A stretch of 64,000 bases of DNA. Source: Candidatus Tanganyikabacteria bacterium. GTDB lineage: Bacteria; Cyanobacteriota; Sericytochromatia; S15B-MN24; VGJW01. Positions 15,952 through 24,235 of this stretch are shown piece by piece. The notes under the pieces were generated by a model. That model saw nothing but the letters and a program-made list of their open reading frames with translations. It had not been told where the DNA came from and searched no databases. Position numbers and translations under genes: made by a program. How positions within the stretch are numbered: the first letter of the stretch is position 1; the number at the start of each line of letters is the position of its first letter. Location: positions 1-64,000 of the forward strand of contig VGJW01000019.1 in NCBI GenBank assembly GCA_016867265.1. The letters are read 5' to 3'.

Positions 15952-17483
15952 GGCGCGGCCTCGGTCCACGTCCAAGGGTCACCCAGCGCCGACCAGGGGC
16001 TCGGCCCGCAGCCGGCAAGGCCATCGGGACAGGCCCATGCCTGTCGGGGCGCAACCAGCGGCAGCAAAACCGCGTGATACCGCAAGCGGACCGAGATGCG
16101 CTCGAGGGCGGCGTGACGCCGGTCCGGCCGGACCTCCCCCGCCGCTTCGTCCAGCAAGTGGTCCAGGACGGGATCGGCCAACCCGGACACATTGCCGCCC
16201 TTGGGCGGCCGCTTGTCGGAGCGCCACATGTTGCGCATGTCGCCATCCGGGTCCTGCTCCCATGACCAGAGGGCAGCTCCGTATCCCGGACGGGACAGGG
16301 GCCCTCCTGCGGCAAAGAATCGGGACGGATGCACAGGCTCGAGCCGGGTCTCGACCCCGATCCGCGCCCACATCGCGCGAATGGCCAGAGCCATGGCCTC
16401 GCGCGGCCGCCTGCTGGTAGGCATGAGCAAGGGGACGACAAGCCGCACGCCTTGACGCGTCCGGACGCCGTCGGCACCACGTCGCCAGCCGGCGCGATCC
16501 AGCAGGCCCGACGCGAGGACGGGATCGGGACGGGCAGCCCAGGCACGACCGGCGCCCCCTGCCCCGACAGCCCGATCCGCAGTTGCGGCGCGCGCAAGGC
16601 CAGACCACGCCACGCGAACCAGTTCATCTCGATCAAGTGTCCGCGACAGGGCCTCTCGGACCGTGCGATCGCCCAGCACCGGGTGCCCGAGGTCAAAGAC
16701 GATGGCTTCGCTCGCGATCGCGTCTCCCCGACGAAGCGCGACCCCCCGCACGGCGGCAACCTTCTCGAGCAGGGCGCCGGGAACGGCAGGCAACACGTCC
16801 AGGTCGCCGGCCATCAGCCGGACGATCGCGGCACCATCGTCCGGCAATATCTCGAGGACCAGATCACGGGCCCCGCGCCGCGACCAGGGTGCCAGATGCA
16901 ACCGCATCCCGGGTTGCCAGGACACCAGCCGGTAGGGACCTGCCCCGACGGGGCGTCGCGCCGAATCGCGCCAGCGTTCGGCATCCCCGAGGATGTGGGC
17001 CGGATAGACCGCCTCGAAGGCCGAGGGCCAGGCCGCGAGGGGGCGATCGAAGACCAGCCGTGCCCGATCCGCGCCAAGCCGCTCCACGCCTATCAGGTGA
17101 TCGAGGACGGCCCGATCCAGAACGCGTGCGCGACGGACATCTTTCAGATGGCGCCATGTCGCGACGAGATCATCCGCCCGGACAAGGCGACCATCATGCC
17201 AACGACGCCCTGGTGCGAGGCGCACATCGGCCTGCCACAGACGCCCTGCAGGGCGCAGTCGGGGCTGCCCGGCAGCCAGGTCCGCATCCCAGCCTCCCCG
17301 GCCATTGCGTCGCCACAGGCCCGCGTGGAGCAGCATGGCGACATCCCGCGCCACCGCCATGCCCGTCGCATGAGGCATCAGCACGTCCGGTTCCTGCGCC
17401 AGACGAATCCGCAAGGGTGCCGCGACCGCCATCCCGGCCCAGAAAAGCGTGCTGGCCGCGGCCAGCAGGGTGATGCTCCGCAC
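15903..17483 (-). CDS. Peptide/solute-binding protein, SBP family 5
   Basis: Periplasmic receptor of the DppA/OppA type, 526 residues. It has a Sec signal peptide (VRSITLLAAASTLFWAGMAVAAP) and family motifs such as the RRPVGAGPYRLVSW region, DGRLVRADDLVATWRHL and DRTVREALSRTLDRDEL. No permease or ATPase gene lies nearby, so it is an orphan receptor. The GTG at 17483 gives a compact signal peptide, and a TAGAAC hexamer lies 5 nt before it; an in-frame GTG at 17498 is the alternative. The last 49 nt overlap the 3' end of the gene at 15010 on the other strand. Confidence 0.82.
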   Translation of the reverse strand: MRSITLLAAASTLFWAGMAVAAPLRIRLAQEPDVLMPHATGMAVARDVAMLLHAGLWRRNGRGGWDADLAAGQPRLRPAGRLWQADVRLAPGRRWHDGRLVRADDLVATWRHLKDVRRARVLDRAVLDHLIGVERLGADRARLVFDRPLAAWPSAFEAVYPAHILGDAERWRDSARRPVGAGPYRLVSWQPGMRLHLAPWSRRGARDLVLEILPDDGAAIVRLMAGDLDVLPAVPGALLEKVAAVRGVALRRGDAIASEAIVFDLGHPVLGDRTVREALSRTLDRDELVRVAWSGLARAATADRAVGAGGAGRAWAARPDPVLASGLLDRAGWRRGADGVRTRQGVRLVVPLLMPTSRRPREAMALAIRAMWARIGVETRLEPVHPSRFFAAGGPLSRPGYGAALWSWEQDPDGDMRNMWRSDKRPPKGGNVSGLADPVLDHLLDEAAGEVRPDRRHAALERISVRLRYHAVLLPLVAPRQAWACPDGLAGCGPSPWSALGDPWTWTEAAPQKDSGASVPQASWMR

Positions 17484-17540
17484 GTTCCGTTCTAACACGG
17501 TCCCTCGTCGGGCATAAGGGGTTCACGAAGGATGTTGCCG

Positions 17541-18131
17541 ATGCCCAGGACCAAGCGACCACCGACCCCCGACTTCTCGCCACTTCTGGCCACAATCGAC
17601 CGGGAGCTGGCCGATTGCGTGCAGGAGAGCGGCTGGGTGACGCTGGTCGGCATTCAGGTCCGGGATCTGCTGGGTGAGGCGGCTGACGCGGTCAGGGCTC
17701 GCAGCGCGCTGGCGCTCCACCATGGGCGGATGGCCGGCATCCTGAAGCGCAGCGTGCGGCATCGCACGCGGACGGGCCGCGAGCCCGACGCGTTCATGCC
17801 GATGGGGGATGTCTACTACGTGGTGTTCCCGGGCACGTCGGACGAGCTGGTCCAGGTGCCCATCCAGCGCATCCTGCAACGTTGGCATGATGCCGCCGAG
17901 GAACTCGCCGTCCGTGAACGGCTGGCCCTCGACCGGACACTGGCCGTCGGGGTGGCCTCGTGGCATCCGTCCCGCCGCCAGGTTAAGGGCCAGGAACTGC
18001 TTGCTTTCTGCACGATGATGATTGACCAAGCCAACGGCGAGGACGGTCCCAGCGACATGTTGCGGCCCGCCGGCGAAGGCAGCGGGCAGGTTCACAGCAC
18101 GCTGCGGCTGGCAACCTTCCGCTGGCTCTGA
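17541..18131 (+). CDS. Hypothetical protein with degenerate GGDEF-like fold
   Basis: No confident family. The 196-residue product has a layout reminiscent of a nucleotide-cyclase/GGDEF fold: VTLVGIQVRDLLGEA early, then MGDVYYVVFPGTSDE where GGDEF would be, and LAVGVASWHPS near the expected SIGIA strand, followed by a helix. Catalytic GGDEF residues are absent, so diguanylate cyclase activity is unlikely. This resemblance is an inference from pattern only. The start at 17541 has AAGGA 8 nt upstream; an ATG at 17532 is also in frame. Confidence 0.6.
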   Translation: MPRTKRPPTPDFSPLLATIDRELADCVQESGWVTLVGIQVRDLLGEAADAVRARSALALHHGRMAGILKRSVRHRTRTGREPDAFMPMGDVYYVVFPGTSDELVQVPIQRILQRWHDAAEELAVRERLALDRTLAVGVASWHPSRRQVKGQELLAFCTMMIDQANGEDGPSDMLRPAGEGSGQVHSTLRLATFRWL

Positions 18132-18144
18132 CGCGGTTGTGCGC

Positions 18145-18756
18145 CTAACGAACGGCGTTGCTGGCGGAAGCGATGGGTGCCGACGGCGGTACCGTGGGAG
18201 TATGTGCGGCCAACTGGGCCTCCACGACGCTGAAGGCAACCATGTTCTCGACTTCCGAAACGACCAGTTTCTGGTCGTAGTTGCGGTCGGCCAGGTTGAA
18301 CGACGTCATCGAGATGCCGGTCCGGGCGGGATCGATGGCCCCTTGCAGGACCCCTTGCAGGAACTCGGCCCGCGACAGGGCACCATCCTTGTCGCCGTCA
18401 AGACGACCCACCAAGCCAGTCACGACATCACTGACCTTGCGCCGAAAATCGGTGAAGCCTTGGGTCCGAAGCAGGTCATTGAGACCCAGACGCCCCTGCC
18501 GGGAGAGATCGAGTTTCTTGAACTCGTTGGCATCCATGCCTGCCTTGGTCCATTCGGCCTGACTGACCCAGCCGTCGTTGTCCGCGTCAAGGCGCCGCAT
18601 CATGTCCTGGCCCAGCAGGACGCTGGCCTGCTGCATCCCCGTCCGCGAAAGCGAAGTCAACGGCTCGGACGCACCCTGCGTGACTCCCGGTGCTGCCTGC
18701 CCGCAGCCGGACAGAACCGCAACCAGGAGGAATCCGGACAGGGCAAGCCGGCGCAT
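18145..18756 (-). CDS. EF-hand lipoprotein
   Basis: Lipoprotein of 203 residues (signal MRRLALSGFLLVAVL, lipobox LSGC) with EF-hand calcium-binding loops. Two loops look canonical, DADNDGWVSQAE and DGDKDGALSRAE, and a third (DRNYDQKLVVSE) is plausible. It would sit on the cell envelope and bind Ca2+ or act structurally. The ATG at 18756 is favoured by GAGG 5 nt upstream and by the compact signal peptide. It is divergent from the desaturase gene across a 175-bp region, and convergent with the preceding unknown gene. Confidence 0.83.
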   Translation of the reverse strand: MRRLALSGFLLVAVLSGCGQAAPGVTQGASEPLTSLSRTGMQQASVLLGQDMMRRLDADNDGWVSQAEWTKAGMDANEFKKLDLSRQGRLGLNDLLRTQGFTDFRRKVSDVVTGLVGRLDGDKDGALSRAEFLQGVLQGAIDPARTGISMTSFNLADRNYDQKLVVSEVENMVAFSVVEAQLAAHTPTVPPSAPIASASNAVR

Positions 18757-18931
18757 ACAAACCTCACGTAAAGAAAAGCTCAAGAAATACCTGAGGGCTT
18801 ATCGCCGGGGTGTTCCCGCAACTTGCTTGTCCGGTACCTGAAGAAATGACGCAGCCATGACGTGCGTGACATGGCCATGAGCGACACGACCCATCTGACC
18901 GGTGACCATGGCGGCAGGAGGACACCATTCG

Positions 18932-19846
18932 ATGGGCATCGTCATGCGCGGGCCACGGCCCGCCCCCTCGCACGAGCAACTGGCACCCGAGGACTTGCCG
19001 ACCCTTGCCAACCTGGCCAAGGGTCGCGCTTCGGGCAGCACGTCCGCGCTCATTCGCAAGACGCCCCTCAATCCCGTTTACGTCGCGTGGATTGTCGTGC
19101 CGCACCTCCTGGGCCTGGCTGGCCTTGCCCTGCCGTGGTCAGCACGGGACGTGGCGGTCGCCATCGGCATCTACCTGTGGATCGGCTTCTCCGTGACATT
19201 GTACCTGCATCGCTACCTGACGCATCGGGGCTTCGACATGAAGGAACCGCTGGGTTTCCTGTTCGCCATGGGCAGTGCCGTCGGGCTTTCGGGCGACCCT
19301 GTCGGCTGGGTGAGTCACCATCGCCATCACCACAAGACCAGTGATACCGACAACGACCTGCACAGCCCGCGCCACGGCCTGATGCATGCCCACATGAAGT
19401 GGTTCCTGCGGGAACCCGCGGACCTTGACGATGCCATTCGCCCGCTGGCAGAGGATTGCCGCAAGGTGCCCTACCTCCGTTGGCTCGAGCGGCCGGGCTT
19501 CTTCATGATTCCCCACGTGGTCGTGGCCGTCGCCCTCTACGCCATCGGCGGTCTGCCGCTGATGCTGCACGGCCTCTACCTGCCTTGGATCGTGATGGCG
19601 CACCACACCTATGCCATCAATTCGCTGACGCACAAGAGCTGGTTCGGTTACCGGCGCTTCGAGACCACGGACGACAGCGTCAACGCTCCGCTGCTGATCA
19701 TGTCGCTGGGCGAAGGCTGGCACAACAACCACCACGCCCATCCGCGGCGCGCCAGCCACGGTCTTGCGTGGTACGAGATCGACGCGACCAAGATGATGAT
19801 CTGGCTACTGGAGCGCGTCCGCCTTGTGCGCAACGTCCACTGGTAA
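18932..19846 (+). CDS. Fatty acid (acyl-CoA/acyl-lipid) desaturase
   Basis: Membrane di-iron desaturase, about 304 residues, that puts a double bond in acyl chains. The three His boxes are present: HRYLTH, HHRHHH and HNNHH. Several hydrophobic stretches span the membrane, for example YVAWIVVPHLLGLAGLALP and FMIPHVVVAVALYAIGGLPL. The ATG at 18932 has AGGAGG about 10 nt before it; GTG 18902 and ATG 18908 are alternatives. A 13-bp hairpin follows the gene. Such enzymes typically respond to cold or envelope stress, and they require oxygen, so this organism is at least sometimes aerobic despite encoding NrdD. Confidence 0.9.
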   Translation: MGIVMRGPRPAPSHEQLAPEDLPTLANLAKGRASGSTSALIRKTPLNPVYVAWIVVPHLLGLAGLALPWSARDVAVAIGIYLWIGFSVTLYLHRYLTHRGFDMKEPLGFLFAMGSAVGLSGDPVGWVSHHRHHHKTSDTDNDLHSPRHGLMHAHMKWFLREPADLDDAIRPLAEDCRKVPYLRWLERPGFFMIPHVVVAVALYAIGGLPLMLHGLYLPWIVMAHHTYAINSLTHKSWFGYRRFETTDDSVNAPLLIMSLGEGWHNNHHAHPRRASHGLAWYEIDATKMMIWLLERVRLVRNVHW

Positions 19847-19866
19847 CGGAGCCCGGGATCGACGAA

Positions 19867-19897
19867 GGGGGCGGGAACCTGTGTGGTTCCCGCCCCC
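19867..19897. terminator. Hairpin between convergent desaturase and glgP
   Basis: A perfect 13-bp stem (19867-19879 with 19885-19897) and a 5-nt loop TGTGT lie between two convergent genes. There is no strong T tract, so it may terminate weakly in either direction. Confidence 0.65.
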
Positions 19898-19917
19898 CTC
19901 GGGCTTTGGGGCCGGGC

Positions 19918-22470
19918 TCAGGCCCAGCGCACCCGACCCGACTCATGCGGATGCAACATGGCTGCGTGGTGGGGACGAACCCTGACGGCCAGGCCGAACT
20001 CGCCGCCTGTGGCCGGTGCGACCGAGGCCCGATAGTGCCACGCGCCTTCCTCGTCCTCGCCAAGACGCTCCATGGTCGTGACCCGATGCTCCCCGGGCAC
20101 ACCACCCACGCACGGCCCGTGACACAACTCCACGGCGACATCGCCGGGAGCGAGCTCCCCGAGGCGAAGGCGCGCCTCGAGGGTGACGGACTCGCCGACT
20201 ACCACCTTGCCATGGGGGGGCAAGGTCGCCGAGATGCGGACCTCGTCCCAGTGCCGACGGATACGACGCTTCCAGGCGGACAACTCGCGCGCCACCGAAA
20301 GTCCGTGCTCCGCCAAGGCCTTGCCTGCATCCATGGCCGGCCGATACATCTGGTTGGTGTAGTCCTCGAGCATCCGGTGGGTGCTGAAGCGCCACGTCAG
20401 GGACTGGATGGCGTGCCGGGAACGTTCCATCCAGCCGGTCGGCACGCCGCGAGCGTCGCGCTCGTAGAAGAGCGGCACGATTTCGTGCTCGAGCAGATCG
20501 TAGAGGGACTGGGCATCCGCCTCGTCCTGGGCGGCCTCATCGGGGTAGTCGAGCGCCTGGCCGATCGCCCAGCCATTGCGCCCGTCGTAGCCCTCTTCCC
20601 ACCAACCATCGAGCACGGACGCATTCAGGACGCCATTGGCCGCAGCCTTCTGCCCGCTGGTGCCGCTGGCCTCAAGGGGGCGCCTGGGGTTGTTGAGCCA
20701 GACGTCCACGCCCTGCACCAGATGACGCGCGACATTCATGTCGTAGTCTTCGACGAAGAACACCGCGTGGGCGAACTCCGACATGCGGGACATTTCCATG
20801 ACCTGACGGATGACCTCGCGGCCGGGGACGTCGGCCGGATGGGCCTTGCCGGCAAAGAGGAACTGCACGGGACGTCCCGCCTGGTTGACGATGCGGGCGA
20901 GGCGCTCGGGGTCGCTGAACAGCAGCGCGGCACGCTTGTAGGTCGCAAAACGTCGGGCAAAGCCGATCGTCAGGGCGTTGGGGTCCAGAATGCTTTCGGA
21001 AGCCGAGACGCGCGCCGGGGCCTCGCCCAGACGCTGGCGCCGGGTCCGTGCCCGCTGGCGGATGACGTCGACGAGGCGCCCGCGCAACAGGTTGCGCACC
21101 TGCCAGAGGTCCTGGTCAGGCAAACGGTCGAGGCCCACCCACGTGTCGGGATTGGCAAGCTCCTCGCGCCAACGCGGTGCCGCCCAGCGGTCATGCAGCT
21201 GGGCCATTTCGGGTGCCAGCCACGTCTCGGTGTGAATGCCGTTGGTGACGGCACCGATGGGGCGCTCGACCGCCGGCACGTCGGGCCACAGGTCCTCCCA
21301 GATACGCCGGGACACCTCGCCGTGCAGCAGGCTGACGCCATTGGCCTGCTTCGAGAGGCGCAACGCCAGGACGGTCATGCTGAACAAGGGCCCCGTGCCG
21401 TGCGGATCATGGGCCGCCAACGCCATGAACTCTTCCGGACTCATCCCGAGGCGCGGGATGAACCGTCCGAAGGTCCTGAGGATGAGGTCGAAACCGAACG
21501 CGTCGTTACCCGCAGGGACGGGCGTATGGGTGGTGAAGACGGTTGCGGCCGAAACGGCCTCCATGGCTTCGGCCAGGCCGTGCCCTTCTTCTTCCACCAG
21601 CTCGCGAATCCGCTCCAGGCCCGAGAAGGCGGAATGGCCCTCGTTCAGGTGCCAGACGGTCGGCCGCAGGCCGAGTGCCCGAAGGGCACGCACGCCACCG
21701 ATGCCCAGGATGACCTCCTGAGCGATGCGCATCTCGTGGTCGCCGCCGTAGAGCTTGGCCGAGAGGCCACGGTCCTCGGTACCGTTCTCGGGGATGTCCG
21801 TGTCGAGCAAGTAGATGGTGATGCGACCGACCCGGACTTGCCAGACCTTGGCCCAGACCGTCCGGCCCGGCAACTCGACGCCCACGATGACGGGCCCGCC
21901 CTCGGGGGCCTCTGCCGGACGCATCGGCAACTCCGAGAAGGTCAGGCGATCGTACAGGGCCTCTTGGATGCCCGAGGGGTTGATCCGCTGCCGGAAGTAG
22001 CCCTGGTTGTAGAGCAGGCCGACGGCCACGAAAGGCAAGCCGAGGTCGCTGGCGCTCTTGCAGTGGTCGCCGGACAGCACGCCCAAGCCGCCCGAATAGA
22101 TGGGCAGGCTCTCATGCAGGCCGAACTCCGCCGAGAAGTAGGCGATGAGATCGGTGCGACGATCCGGGAATTGCCGGTTGAACCACGTGCCGGCATCGCG
22201 CAGGTACCCATCGAACTGCCCGAGCACGCGGTCGAGCCGCTCGAGGTAGTGGGGGTTGCGCGCGGCTTCATCGAGCAGGACCTGGTCGACCTCGGAGAGC
22301 AGCTTGACCGGGTTGTGGCCGACACGCTCCCAGACCTCGGGGGACATCTCGCGGAAAAGCGCCGTGGCCTCGGGGTTCCAGCACCACCACAAGTTGTGGG
22401 CGAGGTCCTCGAGTCGCTCGAGGCGGCGCGGCATGGACGGGAAAACGGCGATACGGCCGAGAAGCTTCAC
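19918..22470 (-). CDS. glgP: Alpha-glucan (glycogen) phosphorylase
   Basis: PLP-dependent phosphorylase of about 850 residues that releases glucose-1-phosphate from glycogen or maltodextrin. The DUF3417 N-terminal region (LERLEDLAHNLWWCWNPEA) marks the GlgP subtype found in many non-enteric bacteria. The cofactor Lys is in GTSGQKAAANGVLN, and GVLSGDHCKSASDLG and ALRALGLRPTVWHLNEGHSAF are conserved. The GTG at 22470 is preferred because GGAGG lies 5 nt upstream; a TTG at 22482 is also in frame. A TATCAT box within TTTGCTATCAT is about 30 nt upstream. No other glycogen gene is nearby. Confidence 0.93.
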   Translation of the reverse strand: MKLLGRIAVFPSMPRRLERLEDLAHNLWWCWNPEATALFREMSPEVWERVGHNPVKLLSEVDQVLLDEAARNPHYLERLDRVLGQFDGYLRDAGTWFNRQFPDRRTDLIAYFSAEFGLHESLPIYSGGLGVLSGDHCKSASDLGLPFVAVGLLYNQGYFRQRINPSGIQEALYDRLTFSELPMRPAEAPEGGPVIVGVELPGRTVWAKVWQVRVGRITIYLLDTDIPENGTEDRGLSAKLYGGDHEMRIAQEVILGIGGVRALRALGLRPTVWHLNEGHSAFSGLERIRELVEEEGHGLAEAMEAVSAATVFTTHTPVPAGNDAFGFDLILRTFGRFIPRLGMSPEEFMALAAHDPHGTGPLFSMTVLALRLSKQANGVSLLHGEVSRRIWEDLWPDVPAVERPIGAVTNGIHTETWLAPEMAQLHDRWAAPRWREELANPDTWVGLDRLPDQDLWQVRNLLRGRLVDVIRQRARTRRQRLGEAPARVSASESILDPNALTIGFARRFATYKRAALLFSDPERLARIVNQAGRPVQFLFAGKAHPADVPGREVIRQVMEMSRMSEFAHAVFFVEDYDMNVARHLVQGVDVWLNNPRRPLEASGTSGQKAAANGVLNASVLDGWWEEGYDGRNGWAIGQALDYPDEAAQDEADAQSLYDLLEHEIVPLFYERDARGVPTGWMERSRHAIQSLTWRFSTHRMLEDYTNQMYRPAMDAGKALAEHGLSVARELSAWKRRIRRHWDEVRISATLPPHGKVVVGESVTLEARLRLGELAPGDVAVELCHGPCVGGVPGEHRVTTMERLGEDEEGAWHYRASVAPATGGEFGLAVRVRPHHAAMLHPHESGRVRWA

Positions 22471-22500
22471 GTAGGCCTCCAAAGATGGGGTCAGGCCTTG

Positions 22501-22506
22501 ATGATA
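22501..22506 (-). promoter_or_regulatory. Putative -10 box of glgP
   Basis: Minus-strand TATCAT in the context TTTGCTATCAT, about 30 nt before the glgP GTG. It shares this extended string with the sugar ABC promoter at 8346. Confidence 0.45.
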
Positions 22507-22531
22507 GCAAACCCGCCGGCCCCGGCGCCTT

Positions 22532-22789
22532 CTAGGGATGCGCCGGCGGAGTCGTCGGGCCGATCTTCGGTGCCAGCAGCCGCGCCTTCAGGAGGTCTAT
22601 CGGCGCCCACCACGACCCGGTCTGCATCGCGCCGGCGAGGTACAGGCCGACGACCAGCACGGCGAGGGACAGCCAGCTGGTGCGCTGGGCCCGCTGCGCA
22701 CCATGGACCTGCTGGCTCTCGTAAATCGCGTGGTAGCGGCGCAGGCGCGGATGGCTGCGAAACCACGCGTCCAGATCGTCCCTGGGCAT
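22532..22789 (-). CDS. Small single-span membrane protein
   Basis: Not recognised. An 85-residue product with a polar, basic N-terminus (MPRDDLDAWFRSHPRLRRYH) and one predicted membrane helix (about 41-60, SLAVLVVGLYLAGAMQTG), ending in a Pro-rich tail. GGGAGG precedes the ATG at 22789. A longer in-frame start at 22855 exists but has no ribosome-binding site. It lies between glgP and the divergent S8 peptidase gene. Codon use matches its neighbours, which supports it as real. Confidence 0.55.
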   Translation of the reverse strand: MPRDDLDAWFRSHPRLRRYHAIYESQQVHGAQRAQRTSWLSLAVLVVGLYLAGAMQTGSWWAPIDLLKARLLAPKIGPTTPPAHP

Positions 22790-22898
22790 CCCCCTACCTC
22801 CCGCAACCTTCATCCTAGCCACCTCCGGACAAGTCTGCCAATACGGAATCTCCACCCCTCCTTAACCCAAGCACAAGAACAATCCGGTCCATGCGGCC

Positions 22899-22904
22899 GA
22901 CAAT
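22899..22904 (+). promoter_or_regulatory. Putative -10 box of S8 peptidase, leaderless
   Basis: GACAAT followed by ACGGCT and the ATG at 22911. The 6-nt spacing matches the other leaderless-type starts in the window, although the hexamer begins with G instead of T. Confidence 0.35.
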
Positions 22905-22910
22905 ACGGCT

Positions 22911-24155
22911 ATGCGCGGCAAGCTCTCCCTGACGTGGCCGAAGGCCATGGCCCCCGTGGCCATGGGCCTCGTCCTGTCGGGATGCGGCGCCCCGGCCGGC
23001 AACCCGATGGCCATCGGCAGTGTGACCACCCGTGACGCGGGCGCGAGCGGCGCGACGGATCGCCTGTTGATCCGCACGACGGCACCGGGCGGAGCAGCCC
23101 TGGTCGCCCGTCAGTTCGGCGCGACCACCCTGCGTGAAATTCCCCAGTTGGGCCTCGCCACGCTCCGTCTGCCCGGCGGCGCGCGCGCCGCGGACGCGAT
23201 GGCACGCCTGTCCGCCGTGCCCGGCGTGTCTTGGGCCGAGCCTGACCGCCGCATGAGCATCCGGACGACGGTCAACGATCCCGGCCGCCCCTCCCAGTGG
23301 GGCCTGGATGCGATGCGCGTACCTGCCGCTTGGACCCTGACGCGGGGGGACAGCCGGGTCGTCGTGGCCGTGCTCGACACCGGCGTCGACCTGTCGCACC
23401 CGGACCTGCGTACGCGCCTTGTCGAGGGCAAGTCCTTCGTGGCGGATCGCAGCGGCCCCTCAGACGACAACGGCCACGGCACCCACGTCGCCGGTACCAT
23501 CGTCGCCGAGGCGAACAATGGCGTGGGCATCGCCGGCGTGGCACCCGGTTGCCGCGTGATGCCCGTCAAGGTCCTCGACGCCGAGGGCGGCGGCCACACG
23601 GCCGACATCGTCGCCGGCCTGGTCTGGGCCGCGGACCATGGCGCCCGCATCATCAACCTGTCTCTCGGCGGTTCCGGCGGTGGCCAGGCGCTTGGCGAGG
23701 CCATCCGCTACGCCCAGGCCAAGGGCTGCCTCATCGTGGCGGCGATGGGCAACGAGGGTGCCCAGCAGCAGGAGTACCCCGCCGCGATGCCCGGCGTGCT
23801 GGCCGTGGGCGCGATCGACCGGGAAGGCAATCGTTCCTCGTTCTCGAACTTCGGGTCGTGGATCGCCGTCACGGCCCCCGGGTCTGGCATCCTGTCGACG
23901 ACGCCCACCTACGACGTGACGATGTCCCGGCAGGATGGCCTCGGCCGCGGCCATGGCAGCCTCAGCGGCACGTCGATGGCCACGCCCCACGCAGCGGGCC
24001 TCGCAGCCTTGCTGGCCTCGCTGCACCCCGAATGGAGCGCGAAGACGCTGCACAAGCAGATGACGTCGGGGACGCGCGACATCGCGACGCCGGGCTTCGA
24101 CATCGAAACCGGCCACGGCATGCTCGATGCCTGGAAGGCCGTGAACCTGCGCTAG
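22911..24155 (+). CDS. Subtilisin-like serine protease (S8), lipoprotein
   Basis: Envelope-anchored S8 protease of 414 residues. A lipoprotein signal ends at LVLSGC (Cys25). An inhibitor I9-like propeptide appears to span about 45-115 (RLLIRTTAPGGAALVARQFG, VSWAEPDRRM). The catalytic domain has Asp156 (AVLDTGVDLSHPDL), His189 (DDNGHGTHVAGT), the oxyanion Asn281 (AAMGNEGA) and Ser355 (SGTSMATPHAAGL), so it should be active. It probably cleaves exported proteins at the membrane surface. The large TamB-like gene follows 80 bp later with its own promoter-like box. Confidence 0.93.
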   Translation: MRGKLSLTWPKAMAPVAMGLVLSGCGAPAGNPMAIGSVTTRDAGASGATDRLLIRTTAPGGAALVARQFGATTLREIPQLGLATLRLPGGARAADAMARLSAVPGVSWAEPDRRMSIRTTVNDPGRPSQWGLDAMRVPAAWTLTRGDSRVVVAVLDTGVDLSHPDLRTRLVEGKSFVADRSGPSDDNGHGTHVAGTIVAEANNGVGIAGVAPGCRVMPVKVLDAEGGGHTADIVAGLVWAADHGARIINLSLGGSGGGQALGEAIRYAQAKGCLIVAAMGNEGAQQQEYPAAMPGVLAVGAIDREGNRSSFSNFGSWIAVTAPGSGILSTTPTYDVTMSRQDGLGRGHGSLSGTSMATPHAAGLAALLASLHPEWSAKTLHKQMTSGTRDIATPGFDIETGHGMLDAWKAVNLR

Positions 24156-24202
24156 ACTGCCGGATGCCGCGGGGATCACACCACGGCCGTCGCGGTCCGC
24201 AT

Positions 24203-24208
24203 TAAGAT
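24203..24208 (+). promoter_or_regulatory. Putative -10 box of tamB-like gene
   Basis: TAAGAT about 28 nt before the TTG start at 24236. GGGAGG at 24222-24227 serves as the ribosome-binding site. Confidence 0.4.
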
Positions 24209-24235
24209 GGGAGTGCGCCCCGGGAGGGCGTCACG

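Noticed and set aside
19456-22818. A 1,120-codon open frame on the plus strand, antisense to glgP
   Set aside because: glgP on the minus strand has full family conservation. The plus-strand frame is a by-product of high third-position GC and has no recognisable domain.
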